Shown one piece after another: positions 45,160 through 56,617 of a stretch of 61,864 nt of DNA. This DNA is from an uncultured Puniceicoccaceae bacterium (lineage in GTDB: Bacteria > Verrucomicrobiota > Verrucomicrobiia > Opitutales > Coraliomargaritaceae), in NCBI GenBank assembly GCA_905479975.1, contig CAJQOS010000019.1, positions 1-61,864 on the forward strand, in the 5' to 3' direction. Every line of letters starts with the position of its first letter. Positions within the stretch are counted from its first letter, which is position 1. Under the pieces are notes generated by a model. The model saw only the letters and a list, made by a program, of their open reading frames with translations, ran no database searches and was not told the DNA's origin. The position numbers and the translations under genes are program-made.

Positions 45160-47081
45160 TTCTCCTCGCCAGCACTCATCTGTTCACTCAGTTGGGCCAT
45201 CAGAGCCGACGACTCGCGCTCGATGCCCTCACGGCACATCCGGCTGGCTGGATAAATATCCTGCGCGGCTAGAAATGCGGCCAACGCGCCCGCATGCTGC
45301 GCTTCCGCAGCCTGACGCTGTGCGCGATCCAGATACACCACGAAGTCGGCAACTCGCGGCGCCAACTCCGCACGCGCACGATTCATCGGCGCATCGTCGG
45401 GATCATACTTCGCGGCCTCGGCCAACAGCTCCCATGCCACATACGGATCGCCCTGCTTCAGGGCTTCTGCACTCTGCGCCACCAATAAATCAATCGTCGA
45501 GACCTGCTCGATCACCTCCATCAGCAAAGGGCGACGCGACGTATCTTCAGCAAGGGCAAAGCCCAAATCCATGCGACGATCATAAATCCCACGATGGTCG
45601 CCGCGTTTATACAAGTCGTCAAAAATTTGCACACCTTGAGACCCGGCAGTCGCCAGCTTAGTCGTCTCCTGTTGAAACTCGCGGATCGACGGATTCGACG
45701 GCCAAATATCAATCGCCGTCTGCAACTCGGCACGCGCCTTATCAATATCGCCTAAATTACGATACTGCGACGCAGCAAATACCGCCATATCACTCATACT
45801 CTTGGCAGTCTCCACACTCGAAAGAACGCGCGTCTTGGGAAAGTCCTTGGCGACCAAAGCAATACGCTCGGCCATCTCGGCCACACCGTTGTAGTCTTTG
45901 GCATCGGCCAATTCGCCCGCTTCCATCATATCGCGATACAAATCCAGCAAGGTGCGACGCTGTTCTACGGGAATCGCGTTCAGCTCTGGCATAAACTCGC
46001 CAAGGAAAAATGTTTCCTGCAAGCGCTCCAAAGCAATGATCGTGCGCTCCTCTGCATACGCAGTATTGACCGCGTCCACACCTTTATTGACATCAGTGAC
46101 CGCTTCGTTCGCAACGAATACCATCATATCAACAGTAAATACCATATCAGTATTTGGGAAAAATGACTTCAGCTCGCCCTTGCCCACTTCCAATTGCTGC
46201 TGCGAGCCTTTAAACAATAATTGATAAAAGCCCGAGAGCACCAGTGCATGCTGATAACGACGCTGCACGAGGAACGCCACGATTTGGCTCTGCATCTGCA
46301 ACTTCGCCTGCATGCCAGTCAACGCAACTTGCCCCTCCATCGCGAGTAACTTTGCTTCAGTTTCAGCTAACTCCAAGGCACGAAAAGCGCCTTCAGTCGG
46401 CAAGGATCCTGCATTCGCAGCGCCTTTGCCCTTGCCGTTTTTCCCAGACGTCATCCGCACCGATTCCTTCTGCTTCTGCTCTTGAATCTTATCTAAAATC
46501 AACGCGCGATTCGCCACGACCTCCTGTTGATAGCGGCGCATATCAGCCAACTCGCGCTGCGTCAGAGCCGTGCCGCGCATTTCTTTACGGATGCGCCACG
46601 CGTTAAACACCTGATTCGCCACGATGGTGCTATTGCCACCATCGCTATCAAAATTGGCCGCACGAAACAGCATCTCCCATGTCTCTAGGATCGCATCCTC
46701 GCGATGATCACCCATCGCCGACAAGCGATCTAGGATATCGTCCATCAACCGTGCATAATTCTCCTCTTCCTCTGTCGGCGAAGCTAACAGGAAACGCTCA
46801 AACCGCGCCCGAAACGCACGTTGATCGGTCAAATTAAAGGTCTTCCCCTTCCAGGCGAAACTGCCATTCTCGAAATCCATCGAATCGCTCGATGGATCAA
46901 AGGCTCGATTCGCCATTTCAAGAAAGGTGTTACTCTCAAACATACCACCGGTCGGCGCGGACATACCAGCTGCAGCCGGCGCCGGCCCCGAAGGAGCTGC
47001 CGCAGGGGCATATCCCTGAGCGAGCGCAGTGACCTGAGCGGCCATCAGACAAAGACTAATACTTGCGCAAACTTTCAACAT
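45156..47081 (-). CDS. secreted helical (TPR-like) protein of unknown function
   Basis: A 641-residue exported protein: signal peptide (about 1-22, ending 'TALAQ'), then an Ala/Pro-rich spacer, then a long helical region. TPR-like repeats near the C-terminus ('[26 protein letters not shown]', '[30 protein letters not shown]') suggest protein binding. A KNGKGKG linker lies about residue 215. No family recognised. It overlaps the start region of a lipoprotein gene by 26 bases and follows an ABCG transporter gene, so the three probably form one envelope unit. Confidence 0.75.
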   Translation of the reverse strand: MLKVCASISLCLMAAQVTALAQGYAPAAAPSGPAPAAAGMSAPTGGMFESNTFLEMANRAFDPSSDSMDFENGSFAWKGKTFNLTDQRAFRARFERFLLASPTEEEENYARLMDDILDRLSAMGDHREDAILETWEMLFRAANFDSDGGNSTIVANQVFNAWRIRKEMRGTALTQRELADMRRYQQEVVANRALILDKIQEQKQKESVRMTSGKNGKGKGAANAGSLPTEGAFRALELAETEAKLLAMEGQVALTGMQAKLQMQSQIVAFLVQRRYQHALVLSGFYQLLFKGSQQQLEVGKGELKSFFPNTDMVFTVDMMVFVANEAVTDVNKGVDAVNTAYAEERTIIALERLQETFFLGEFMPELNAIPVEQRRTLLDLYRDMMEAGELADAKDYNGVAEMAERIALVAKDFPKTRVLSSVETAKSMSDMAVFAASQYRNLGDIDKARAELQTAIDIWPSNPSIREFQQETTKLATAGSQGVQIFDDLYKRGDHRGIYDRRMDLGFALAEDTSRRPLLMEVIEQVSTIDLLVAQSAEALKQGDPYVAWELLAEAAKYDPDDAPMNRARAELAPRVADFVVYLDRAQRQAAEAQHAGALAAFLAAQDIYPASRMCREGIERESSALMAQLSEQMSAGEEK

Positions 47082-47448
47082 AGATCAGCCCTCCTTCTTC
47101 GATTCTGGCACGCATTTCATAACGCTGCCCAATATGTAAATTGCCACCCACCTCATCCGGCACAAAAACCGGCAAACGCGAACCACCGCTCTCTGGCACG
47201 ACTGCCAAGATGCGACCGACGCCCTTCTCCCACTTCACCTGCGAGTCAATCTGCGCACGGATCGTGTAAGTATTACCCAGAAAATCTCCAGGCTTCTTCA
47301 TGTAGCTCTCCGTCGGTAGCACTTCGAGATCAGAAAATTTGTCACCACACCCACTAGTCAGGGCGACGACGAGAAGCGAAAAGACAACTGACACGCCGAT
47401 CCATATCGACGTGGGCTTTCGGTGTTTGGGGTGGTTCAACTGGGGCAT
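47056..47448 (-). CDS. predicted lipoprotein
   Basis: A 130-residue protein with a hydrophobic signal and lipobox T-S-G-C followed by GDKF. The mature part ('[25 protein letters not shown]', '[22 protein letters not shown]') is rich in beta strands and may be an OB-like fold. Its end overlaps the 641-residue protein gene by 26 bases. No family recognised. Confidence 0.75.
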   Translation of the reverse strand: MPQLNHPKHRKPTSIWIGVSVVFSLLVVALTSGCGDKFSDLEVLPTESYMKKPGDFLGNTYTIRAQIDSQVKWEKGVGRILAVVPESGGSRLPVFVPDEVGGNLHIGQRYEMRARIEEGGLIYVESLRKY

Positions 47449-47491
47449 AAGACCGTGTATCGGTATTCGATTAAAATTGTTTCAAACAGGG

Positions 47492-49153
47492 TTAAGTCAC
47501 GCGCTTTTTGTGGCAACCCCAAAACACTAACGCCGCGCCGACAAAAAAGTGCAAACAAAGCACCCCTCCGGCCAGCATTGGACTGGGGATCATCTCAGAG
47601 GATTCGAGGCGATACGCATCGTAAAAGCGTGAATCAATCATCGAGCCGAAATATCCAGCCCAGCCCCAATACGCGTTAATAAACGGGCGACAGACCCAGA
47701 CCAACACCTCCGGCAGCGCCAGCACCACTCCCGAAAGCGGCAGCTGAAAGCCGACCAAATACACCGACAGCAACGACGCCTTATCAGCCGAACTAAAGAT
47801 CGCCGAAAATGCCAAACACACCGCAGTCATCGACACGCAGCTCAACATCAACACCAGCGCCTGCGGCAGCAACGGCCCTGGAAACTGACAGACATACTTT
47901 ACAAACAGCGTCATCCACAGCCCCTGCCCAATCGCCACTGCCGACGTAAAAATAAGCTTACTTGTGGCATACGACCTCGGGCGCAGCCCAGCAAACCGCT
48001 CTTTCTCGTAGAGCGTGCGTTCACCGGCTATCTCACGCGCACCATTGTTGCTGCCCATCAAGGTCAGCAAAATCACTTGAAACAATATCAACCCCGTGAC
48101 CAACGACGCAGATCCCAAGGCATCGATCCGGTAACGCAAATTCTCCTGCGCCTGCTCGACAAACCCACTGGATGGGCTCATCGCGAGTCCACGCAATTGC
48201 GGCAAACCATCCATCGCAAAAATCGTCACCAGCAGCGGAAAGCCAATCGTAATGCCCAGCGTCAGCAGCCAGTAGCCCTTGTCTCGCTTAAATAAAAGCG
48301 CCCGCCGTTTCAGCAGCGTCCAGATTTGATTCATGGCGGAAGGCAACGGCGGAGCCACCACTGGCGAGGCCTCAAAACCGGCATCCGCCGCTTTCGCTTC
48401 ATCCGTTTCGCTCCAGCGCTCTCGCCAATACTCAATCGGGTGCTCATTTAATTGATCGTAGAGGTGCAGCGCATCCGGAATCGCGAAATACTCCAGCAAG
48501 GCATCCAAACTCCCCTGAAACACCACAGCGCCTTCAAACACCACCGTGATCCAATCAAAGAAATCCAGCTTCGCCAGATTGTGAATGATACAGAGAAAGG
48601 TCTTTTCCCGCTCATCGCGCAGTCGCTGCAACATCGTCAAGATCTGATCCTCCGAGCGCGGATCCAGCCCACTGGTCACCTCATCGCAAACCATACACTG
48701 CGGATCACCGACCAGCTCCAAGCCCAAACCGAGCCGCCTCAGCTGCCCGCCACTCAAGCTACCGACACGCTTCTCGCGGTGCATATCCAAGCCAATGCGC
48801 TTTAAAATTTCCTCAAGCCGGGTGGTCTTGGCCGCCACATCCACCACGCACAGCTCCAGCGCATACTTCAGCGCTTCCTCCACTGTCAAGCGCTCCTGCG
48901 CGATACTGAACTGCGGCACAAAGGCCAACTTTCCGCGCAAGGCCTCACTGTTAGCCACAGGCTCGCCCGCCATAAACACTTCGCCAATACGGGACGACAG
49001 GCCGAGCATCGCACGCACTAAAGTCGTCTTGCCACAGCCCGAAGGTCCAATCACCGCATTGAGTGCTTTTGGTTTAAAACGCGCGGTCGCACGATCTAAG
49101 ATTCGTGTGCCGCCGGGGGACAGTTCGACTGACAGTTCTTTACAGGATAGCAT
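47492..49153 (-). CDS. ABCG-type ABC transporter half (ATPase-permease fusion)
   Basis: A 553-residue protein with an N-terminal ATPase (about 1-225) and a C-terminal ABC-2 permease with about six membrane helices. The ATPase shows Walker A '[11 protein letters not shown]', Q loop, signature '[15 protein letters not shown]', Walker B '[13 protein letters not shown]' and a switch His in 'IIHNLAK'. The ATPase-first order is that of the ABCG/White family, rare in bacteria outside some lineages. It should work as a dimer. Substrate unknown; the adjacent lipoprotein and secreted protein genes suggest an envelope export role. Confidence 0.87.
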   Translation of the reverse strand: MLSCKELSVELSPGGTRILDRATARFKPKALNAVIGPSGCGKTTLVRAMLGLSSRIGEVFMAGEPVANSEALRGKLAFVPQFSIAQERLTVEEALKYALELCVVDVAAKTTRLEEILKRIGLDMHREKRVGSLSGGQLRRLGLGLELVGDPQCMVCDEVTSGLDPRSEDQILTMLQRLRDEREKTFLCIIHNLAKLDFFDWITVVFEGAVVFQGSLDALLEYFAIPDALHLYDQLNEHPIEYWRERWSETDEAKAADAGFEASPVVAPPLPSAMNQIWTLLKRRALLFKRDKGYWLLTLGITIGFPLLVTIFAMDGLPQLRGLAMSPSSGFVEQAQENLRYRIDALGSASLVTGLILFQVILLTLMGSNNGAREIAGERTLYEKERFAGLRPRSYATSKLIFTSAVAIGQGLWMTLFVKYVCQFPGPLLPQALVLMLSCVSMTAVCLAFSAIFSSADKASLLSVYLVGFQLPLSGVVLALPEVLVWVCRPFINAYWGWAGYFGSMIDSRFYDAYRLESSEMIPSPMLAGGVLCLHFFVGAALVFWGCHKKRVT

Positions 49154-49262
49154 TAATAGAAAGGGTAATACGTCGCTTCACGCCAAAGGTTGCACCCCGC
49201 AGCTGAATGAAGTGAAACAAATAAACTTTGCACACGATCAAAAGGCCAGCACTTTGATCCTC

Positions 49263-49898
49263 ATGAATACTTTATCGAAATACCTGCTCTCGACCCTCCT
49301 ACTCTGTTGCGTGGCGTCCTCACTCAGCGCCGTCACCGTTCGCACCCGTGCCATCAAAAACAAGGCGCTCTTTGGCATTACCTTTCCAGACGACACCAAA
49401 GAGTATTATGGCAAAGAAGCGGCCATTCACTCGATCTCCAAGCAGGAATACATCACATCCGGATATCGCGTGGTTGAAATTAATATTGTGACCGCCGGCA
49501 ATGGCCTGCTCCGCATTTACCACAGCCGCGCACTCAGACTCGGCGAGCTCCAAGCAGCCATGGCCGATGGTGCCGACGCGGCTGGTGTCCCCTCGGCGAT
49601 TCAACGCTCCCCCGTCCCTCCCGGCGTGCAGCAAATGGCCGACCGCGCAAGTGCCGTGGCCGAAGCCATGACCAGCGATACGGTGATGAAGGAATACCCA
49701 CTCGCGACGCACGCACGCACCATCGAATATCGCGTGCAAACACGCAGCGAGCTCCTCGACCTCTTCGACCAGCTACAAAAGCACTGGCTCAAAGAGCCCG
49801 CTTATTACGAAGGTGGACAAATTGTGGACGAAAACGAAGCCACAAGCAAAAAGATGGAGCCCCGAAGCCTCGGCGGCACACGCTTTATTGTGAAGTAG
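49263..49898 (+). CDS. secreted protein of unknown function
   Basis: A 211-residue exported protein with signal peptide ending 'SSLSAV'. The mature part begins with a short basic stretch and then 'GYRVVEINIVTAGNGLLRIYHSR'. No family recognised. It is divergent from the ABCG transporter gene. The open frame upstream to 48795 lies inside that gene and is not coding; ATG 49263 starts the signal peptide. Confidence 0.7.
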   Translation: MNTLSKYLLSTLLLCCVASSLSAVTVRTRAIKNKALFGITFPDDTKEYYGKEAAIHSISKQEYITSGYRVVEINIVTAGNGLLRIYHSRALRLGELQAAMADGADAAGVPSAIQRSPVPPGVQQMADRASAVAEAMTSDTVMKEYPLATHARTIEYRVQTRSELLDLFDQLQKHWLKEPAYYEGGQIVDENEATSKKMEPRSLGGTRFIVK

Positions 49899-50094
49899 CC
49901 CGTTGGGCTCGTGCTGATCAGAGAACCTAGCGAACAAGGCGGAGTTCGCCCCTCCCGACCAATTCATAGCGCACCGATCAAGTTGAGCAGGATTGGCTAT
50001 CGAAAAGATCATGCTCGGGTCTTTCCTTTACGGTGAATCCATGTTCACATGGTCGCCGCATTTACTTTTCCACTCAGCTAGGCACACTTAACAT

Positions 50095-52164
50095 ATGATC
50101 GGACTCATCGAAAACGCAGGAGGCACCCCCGTCGCAGCGGGCTACCTCGTCGCGCTCGTAGACTCGATTTTCAAGGCAGGCGGATACCTGCAAACCGTCC
50201 TCAAACTCGATCACCGTCCGCAACAAGCGGCCATGGCGCTGAGCACCGCGCAATCACTAGAGACGAACAAGCCGCTCCTCTTCGAAGCAGGCACCGGCGT
50301 CGGCAAGAGCCTCGCCTACCTCATCCCCGGCCTCATCCACTCGATCAACAGCGAGCGCCCGCTGATCGTCTCCAGTCATACCATCACCTTGCAGGAACAG
50401 ATCCGCAGCAAAGATCTTAAAATCTGCCGCCATTTGTTCAATGCCGTCCCCGAACTCAAGCGCTACGCCGCCTTCAAGACCGCTCTCATGGTGGGCAAAG
50501 GCAACTACTGCTGCAGCACCCGCCTAAGCAACGCACTCAAAGACGCACAATCCGGCAAACAAACCGAATTCCTCGAAAGCGATGCCAAGGCCGAACTGAT
50601 CCGCCTCGCCTCCTGGTCGGCCACCAGTAAGAACGGTATCGTTCAAGAACTCTCCCCGGCCCCACTGCCCGACGTCTGGGACGCAGTCAACGCCGACAGC
50701 TCCACCTGCTCGAAAAAGAACTGCAACCCCGCCACCTGTTTCTACCAACGCGCGCGCAAGCAGCTGCTCACCTCGAACTGCGTGATCGTCAATCACAGCT
50801 TGCTCTTCGCTCTGATCAACGCCGGCATGCCGCCCAAAGGCGACGCGCGCGGCATTCTACTACCCGACGACTTTGTGGTGCTCGACGAAGCACACCGCAT
50901 CCCCGCGATTGCCACCGATCACTTCGGCATCCACGCCAGCTCCTACGCAGTCGACCGCGCACTCAAACGTATCTACAACCCGCGCACCAATCGCGGCATT
51001 CTGCGTAAGCACGGCCAGAAGTGGGATCACGATGCTGTGGACAACGCTATCGCAGCAGCCGGCGAATTCTTCAGCTACCTCGGCGACACCTTCCTCACCA
51101 AGCGCTCGATCCTCCGTATTCACGAAGCGGACTTTTGCGACAACATCCTCTCCGGCCCACTCAAAGAAGTCGCCGAACGCCTCGGCGCAATCATTCAGAA
51201 AAGCGACAACGAGCGCGTGCAAGATGAGCTCAAGGATCACCGCCGCCGTATTATGGGCTACCGCGACACCATCAACGGCTTCGTCACTCTAGCCGAAGAC
51301 GACCATGTGCACTGGTTAGAGCGCGGCGGCAAGAAGGGCAAACTCATCACCCTACGCAGCGCACCGCTGGATGTTGCGCCGTATTTGCGCGAAGCACTCT
51401 TCAGCCGACAAACAGCAGCCGTCCTCACTAGCGCCACGCTCTCGGACGGCACCAGTATCGACACCTTTCAGGAAAAAGTCGGCGGCGAAATCGCCGAGAC
51501 CCAAGTCGAGTATTCACCATTCAACTACAAAGATAACTGCCGCGTTTACGTCGCCACCGATGCGCCCACGCCCGAGCCAGGGCAAGGCCGACTCGATCTC
51601 GACTACCTTGCTAATATGATTTGCTGGCACAGCCGCAACGTCGCCGGCGGCACACTGGTGCTCTTCACCAGCCACTTTGATCTGCGTCAAGTGCACCAAC
51701 GCACCGAAGCTTTTTTTGAAAAAATCGAACGCCCGCTCTTCAGCCAAGGGCATGGCACCGACCGCAGTGAGCTCACCCGCCAGTTCACCAAGGCTGGAAA
51801 CGGCATCCTATTTGGCACAGACAGTTTCTGGACCGGCGTCGATGTGCCTGGCCCCGCACTCTCGCAAATCATCATCGCCCGCCTCCCGTTTGACAATCCG
51901 AGCCACCCCGTAAGCGAAGCGCGCAGCGAATACATCCGTGCGCACGGCGGCAATCCGTTTGCTGAAATGACTGTGCCCGAAGCGCTGGTTAAATTCCGCC
52001 AAGGCATCGGCCGCCTAATCCGCCGCCACGAAGACACAGGAAACATCGTCATACTCGACTCGCGCATTTTAACAAAAACTTACGGGCAACGCTTCCTAGA
52101 TGCGCTTCCCGTGCAGGACTTCACACGCTTTAATCGCGAAAACCGCGGATACGTCATTCAGTAA
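50095..52164 (+). CDS. DinG-like ATP-dependent DNA helicase (XPD/Rad3 type)
   Basis: A 689-residue superfamily 2 helicase. Walker A 'EAGTGVGKSLAYLIPGL' (about 64-80) and the DEAH box in 'FVVLDEAHRI' are clear. Cysteines around 'GNYCCSTRL' and 'STCSKKNCNPATCFYQRARK' fit the Fe-S cluster of XPD/DinG. C-terminal motifs include 'AVLTSATLSDG', 'LVLFTSHFDL', 'LFGTDSFWTGVDVPGPALSQIIIARLPF' and 'RQGIGRLIRRHEDTG'. Probably acts in DNA repair or replication restart, unwinding 5' to 3'. It is 12 bases before the PP2C gene. Confidence 0.9.
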   Translation: MIGLIENAGGTPVAAGYLVALVDSIFKAGGYLQTVLKLDHRPQQAAMALSTAQSLETNKPLLFEAGTGVGKSLAYLIPGLIHSINSERPLIVSSHTITLQEQIRSKDLKICRHLFNAVPELKRYAAFKTALMVGKGNYCCSTRLSNALKDAQSGKQTEFLESDAKAELIRLASWSATSKNGIVQELSPAPLPDVWDAVNADSSTCSKKNCNPATCFYQRARKQLLTSNCVIVNHSLLFALINAGMPPKGDARGILLPDDFVVLDEAHRIPAIATDHFGIHASSYAVDRALKRIYNPRTNRGILRKHGQKWDHDAVDNAIAAAGEFFSYLGDTFLTKRSILRIHEADFCDNILSGPLKEVAERLGAIIQKSDNERVQDELKDHRRRIMGYRDTINGFVTLAEDDHVHWLERGGKKGKLITLRSAPLDVAPYLREALFSRQTAAVLTSATLSDGTSIDTFQEKVGGEIAETQVEYSPFNYKDNCRVYVATDAPTPEPGQGRLDLDYLANMICWHSRNVAGGTLVLFTSHFDLRQVHQRTEAFFEKIERPLFSQGHGTDRSELTRQFTKAGNGILFGTDSFWTGVDVPGPALSQIIIARLPFDNPSHPVSEARSEYIRAHGGNPFAEMTVPEALVKFRQGIGRLIRRHEDTGNIVILDSRILTKTYGQRFLDALPVQDFTRFNRENRGYVIQ

Positions 52165-52176
52165 CCGATCACCACT

Positions 52177-52893
52177 ATGCTACTTTCATCACACGGCATC
52201 ACCGACCAAGGCAAAGTGCGCAACGCCAACGAGGACGCATTCCTAATCGACGAGGCGCATCAAGCATTCGCCGTGGCCGACGGACTGGGCGGACTCCCCG
52301 GAGGAGCCGAAGCGAGCCTGCGTATTGTCGAATTACTCAAGCAAACCTATCGCCATGTAGATGCCCACGAAGAACGCGCCGACCTCGGCGAGCTCATTCA
52401 AGGCATCAATAAAATCCTCACCAAAGAAGGCAACGAGGCACACCCATTCACCGGCTCTGGCAGCACGTTGACTATCGCGCAACTCATCAACGACCAGCTA
52501 CTCATCGGCCATGTCGGTGACTCCGCAGCCTATCATCTGCGCGGCGATGACTTTAATAAAATCACCATCGACCACACGATGGAGCAAGAATTCATCGAAC
52601 GAGTCGGCGAAAGCGGACGACCGATGATGCCACCTGAATACCCGCACACCTTGACTCGCTGCGTCGGCCAAAGCGACACACTGCGCGTCGATCAGTCACG
52701 CCTCACGATCGCCCCCGGCGACCGCCTACTGCTCTGCACCGACGGGCTCAATAAAGTGGTCACCAAACAACAAATCCACGCCACCCTACAAACGAACGCA
52801 TCACCCGAAGCAATCTGCCAAGGCCTCGTCGATCATGCCAACGCCGAAGGCGGCCCGGACAACATCACCGCCATCGTCGTATTTATCCAGTGA
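52177..52893 (+). CDS. PP2C-family serine/threonine phosphatase
   Basis: A 238-residue metal-dependent phosphatase with the PP2C motifs 'GKVRNANEDAFLID', 'AVADGLGGLPGG', 'LLIGHVGDSAAYHLR', 'DRLLLCTDGLNKVV' and 'AEGGPDNITAIVV', which supply the Asp residues for two metals. It probably dephosphorylates regulatory proteins. No Ser/Thr kinase is in the window. Confidence 0.92.
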   Translation: MLLSSHGITDQGKVRNANEDAFLIDEAHQAFAVADGLGGLPGGAEASLRIVELLKQTYRHVDAHEERADLGELIQGINKILTKEGNEAHPFTGSGSTLTIAQLINDQLLIGHVGDSAAYHLRGDDFNKITIDHTMEQEFIERVGESGRPMMPPEYPHTLTRCVGQSDTLRVDQSRLTIAPGDRLLLCTDGLNKVVTKQQIHATLQTNASPEAICQGLVDHANAEGGPDNITAIVVFIQ

Positions 52894-52986
52894 CACAGAC
52901 ATTGCTGCAGTCGCGTGAGACGTAATCTTTTACGCGACGTCATCTCCGGCAGACCTCCGTCCTGTCTGTGCATCCAGCCTCTTTTC

Positions 52987-53292
<306 letters not shown>

Positions 53293-53298
53293 CGCAGA

Positions 53299-53676
53299 AT
53301 GAACACGCACCGCCTGATCTCAGTCCTACTGATCCTGCCAACACTGGCGCTGTTCAAATCATGCAGATGGGTTCAGCCCAAATTCATGCTGGGATACCTC
53401 GTCCTAATCTCGCTCGCCACTGCCCTCGCCTATTGGCACGACAAGCGCCGCGCGCAGGCCAGCGGTTCACGCGTATCTGAAGCTACCTTGCACCTCCTTG
53501 AACTCCTCGGGGGATGGCCCGCCGCTTATTTCGCGCAGCAGAAGTTTCACCACAAGACGATCAAGCGCAATTACCAGACGATCTTCTGGTGCATCGTCGG
53601 CCTGTATCAATATCTCGCACTCGAAATGCTCCTACAATGGCGCGTCCTTCACACCTTCATCGCACTGTTCCGGTAA
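53299..53676 (+). CDS. DUF1294-family membrane protein
   Basis: A 125-residue protein with about three membrane helices. 'RVSEATLHLLELLGGWPAAYFAQQKFHHKTIK' followed by 'YQTIFW' is the DUF1294 core. Function unknown. It may be co-transcribed with the TPR gene. Confidence 0.85.
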   Translation: MNTHRLISVLLILPTLALFKSCRWVQPKFMLGYLVLISLATALAYWHDKRRAQASGSRVSEATLHLLELLGGWPAAYFAQQKFHHKTIKRNYQTIFWCIVGLYQYLALEMLLQWRVLHTFIALFR

Positions 53677-53718
53677 TTTCACACCTGCACACCTTCACAC
53701 CTTCCCACCTCCCCTCCC

Positions 53719-56532
53719 ATGCCGAACACCGATGTCACCTACCTCGACTGGAACCTCCCACTACTCCCAGCGATCACCCAGCAACTCCTCGCAGGTGGCA
53801 GCGGTAACTTCATCGACCTGAGTAGTGCCCTCGTAATCGTCCCCACCGTGCAATCCGGTCGCCGCTTGCGCGAAGCCCTCGCACTCGCAGCGAACGAGCG
53901 CGGCTTGTTCCCGCCGGACATCGTCACCCCCGACGTCTTTCTCGGGCAAGCAATCAAAAACGAACCGATCGCCAACGAAGAAAGCGTCACCGCCGCATGG
54001 GTCACCGTGCTCGGCACAATCGACTGCACACAATTTGAAGCCCTGTTCCCGATCACTCCCGAGCAAAACACTGGCTGGCAACTCGGCATGGCTCAGCGCC
54101 TCATGCAACTGCGCAATGAACTCGGCGAAGAAGGCCTCGACTTCGCCCTCGCCGCGCAACGCACCGCCGAAAGCGGACACGAACCCGCACGCTGGCGCGA
54201 ACTCGCCCGACTCGAAGGCCTCTACCTCGACCAACTACAACTACGCACACTCAAAGACCCCAAGATCGCCCGACGCGAAGCCGCGCACAACTACGCCGTG
54301 CCACCGCAGATACAGCGCATCATCCTCGCCGCCACGCCCGACCCGCAGCCCTTGCCACTGCAAGCACTCGAACGCGCCGCCGAAAGCATCCCCGTCGAAG
54401 TCTGGATCTACGGCCCCGAAGACGCCTATTTTGATCGCTGGGGTCGCCCGATCACAGATCATTGGACGCAACGCCCGCTGGATTTCGAAGCATGGGATTG
54501 CCACCTACAAACACTCGCCGCTCCCAAACCAACCGCCGCGTGGATTGCCGACGGCATGCAAGGCAAAGCACCTGAGTCCGTGCTACTTGGCCTAGCAGAC
54601 CCAACGCTCAACCCCATCGTCGCCGATGCACTCCGCCGCGCGGGAATCGCCAGCTACGACCCGGAAGGGCAACCACTTCATATCGGCGGCGTCGGCAGAC
54701 TCACCGAACTGCTCTGCCTACTCTGCGACGATCGCAGCACCCCCACAATACGCACGCTTCTCCAACATCCCGACATACAGAAGTGGCTAAACATCACGCG
54801 CAGCAGCAGCGAGTTACTACGTCAACTCGACCGCCTGTTCGAAGATCACCTCGCGCCCGACCTCAACACACTGATCGACTTCGCCAAACGCAAGACCAGC
54901 CCCGAGTTGCACGATGCCCTCAGCCAACTCGACCGACTTGCCGCAGACCTCGTCGCGACCAAACACTTTCCCTCCGCACTCGCACAAGCACTCCAACAAA
55001 TCTACGCAAGCAAACAGATCGAGTCCTCCGCGCAGTCCGACATCCCTTGGAAAGAACGCGCCGACGCGATCCGCAAACGACTCAACAACGCAGCCGAAGC
55101 AGAAACTCTGTTTCCAAAATTACCCAAAGATTTCAGCCGCTCCGCGTTTCGCCAAAACCTACAACGTAGCCGCGTCTATCCCGATCGACCACGCGAAGCA
55201 CACGACCTCCTCGGTTGGCTCGAACTGCTCTGGAATGATGCGCCTCACCTCGTCCTCGCAGGACTCAACGAAGGCATCGTGCCCGAATCTATCGTCGGCG
55301 ATGCCTTCCTCCCAGAAGCCCTCCGCGAACAACTCGGCCTACGCACCAACGCGCAACGCTTCGCCCGTGACGCCTACCTACTCGAAGCCCTTTGCCGTCG
55401 CCGCGCCGGTGATCAAGGCCGAATCGACATACTCGTGCCACAAGCCGCCGACGACCACACACCGCTCAAGCCCTCGCGCCTACTGTTCCTCGGACATCCC
55501 GAAACCCTCCTCGCCCGCACACGCCAACTCTTCAAAGAAACCGAGGATACCAGCGCCGACATCGAGCACAGCGCCGCATGGAAACTCTCACCGCCCGCTG
55601 GCTTGCCCTTACCCGAATCGATCTCTGTCAGCGCATTTAAAAGCTATCTGCAATGCCCGTTCCGCTTCTTCCTAAAGCATATTCTAAAAATGCGCACCGT
55701 TGATGTCGAAACGTGCGAGCTTAACCCAGCCGCCTTCGGCAACCTCTTTCACGATACCGTGGCTGAGTTGAATGGCCGCACGCTCGACAGCTCAATCGAC
55801 CAAACCGCCTTAGTCAAAAAGCTGCACGCCATCACAGAGCAAATGCTCAAGCACCGCTACGGCGACAAGCTATCCTTCGCACTGCGCCTCCAACACGAAG
55901 CACTCATGTCACGCGTCATCGCCTTCTGTGAACATCAGACCGAAGACATCGCAACCAACGGCAGTATCACGATTCTGAATACAGAAGAAGATTTCGAAAT
56001 CCCACTCGATGGATTCACAATCAAAGGACGGATAGACCGCATCGACCAACGCGGCGAACGCTTAGAATTAATCGACTACAAGACAAGTAACTCCCCCGCC
56101 ACCCCAGAGAAAGCACACCTCGCCGTGGTTGCGAAAAAGGCACCACCTGCGCACTTGCCCGACGAAGCGTTCTTCGACCACGAGGGCAAGACCTACCGCT
56201 GGACCGATCTGCAACTCCCACTCTACGTGCTCGCCAAACGCGAAAGCGGCAGCGAACGTCCCTCCGTGGCCTATTTTAATCTAGGTCAAACACTCGAAAA
56301 GAGCGGCATCGAACGCTGGGAAGGATTTACCGACAGCCACCTCGACTCTGCCAGAGCCTGCGCTCAAGCAGTGATTGAAAACATCAAAGACGGCATTTTC
56401 TGGCCCCCGAACCAAGACATCCACGAAGCGTATGACGACTTCGCCGCCCTCTTCCCCGACGGCATCGAAAACTCGGTCGATGCCGACGCTTTTAAGCACT
56501 ATCGGTTTAGCATCGATCGCTCGACCGACTAA
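53719..56532 (+). CDS. AddB-like PD-(D/E)XK nuclease family protein
   Basis: A 937-residue protein with a C-terminal nuclease domain of the RecB type. 'SVSAFKSYLQCPFRFFLKHIL' opens it, then 'FGNLFHDTVAEL' (His), 'IKGRIDRID' (Asp) and 'LELIDYKTSN' (Asp and catalytic Lys). The N-terminal two thirds resemble an inactive helicase-like AddB half: 'ALVIVPTVQSGRRLREAL' with no P-loop, and 'LVLAGLNEGIVPESI'. It probably pairs with a UvrD-like helicase (AddA) encoded elsewhere, to process double-strand breaks. No Chi-recognition features can be read. The repeat-rich bases just before the start (cacctgcacaccttcacacc) are simple sequence. Confidence 0.85.
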   Translation: MPNTDVTYLDWNLPLLPAITQQLLAGGSGNFIDLSSALVIVPTVQSGRRLREALALAANERGLFPPDIVTPDVFLGQAIKNEPIANEESVTAAWVTVLGTIDCTQFEALFPITPEQNTGWQLGMAQRLMQLRNELGEEGLDFALAAQRTAESGHEPARWRELARLEGLYLDQLQLRTLKDPKIARREAAHNYAVPPQIQRIILAATPDPQPLPLQALERAAESIPVEVWIYGPEDAYFDRWGRPITDHWTQRPLDFEAWDCHLQTLAAPKPTAAWIADGMQGKAPESVLLGLADPTLNPIVADALRRAGIASYDPEGQPLHIGGVGRLTELLCLLCDDRSTPTIRTLLQHPDIQKWLNITRSSSELLRQLDRLFEDHLAPDLNTLIDFAKRKTSPELHDALSQLDRLAADLVATKHFPSALAQALQQIYASKQIESSAQSDIPWKERADAIRKRLNNAAEAETLFPKLPKDFSRSAFRQNLQRSRVYPDRPREAHDLLGWLELLWNDAPHLVLAGLNEGIVPESIVGDAFLPEALREQLGLRTNAQRFARDAYLLEALCRRRAGDQGRIDILVPQAADDHTPLKPSRLLFLGHPETLLARTRQLFKETEDTSADIEHSAAWKLSPPAGLPLPESISVSAFKSYLQCPFRFFLKHILKMRTVDVETCELNPAAFGNLFHDTVAELNGRTLDSSIDQTALVKKLHAITEQMLKHRYGDKLSFALRLQHEALMSRVIAFCEHQTEDIATNGSITILNTEEDFEIPLDGFTIKGRIDRIDQRGERLELIDYKTSNSPATPEKAHLAVVAKKAPPAHLPDEAFFDHEGKTYRWTDLQLPLYVLAKRESGSERPSVAYFNLGQTLEKSGIERWEGFTDSHLDSARACAQAVIENIKDGIFWPPNQDIHEAYDDFAALFPDGIENSVDADAFKHYRFSIDRSTD

Positions 56533-56617
56533 CCTCACTTCGTCCGTAGCGGACTGGCGAAGCCATTTCGATCGCAACAACCTCAGCCTCCGCACCGATC
56601 GGAACCGCTTCGCGGGC

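Noticed and set aside
48795-49262. N-terminal extension of the secreted protein at 49263
   Set aside because: The extension lies antisense inside the ABCG gene and would hide a clear signal peptide.
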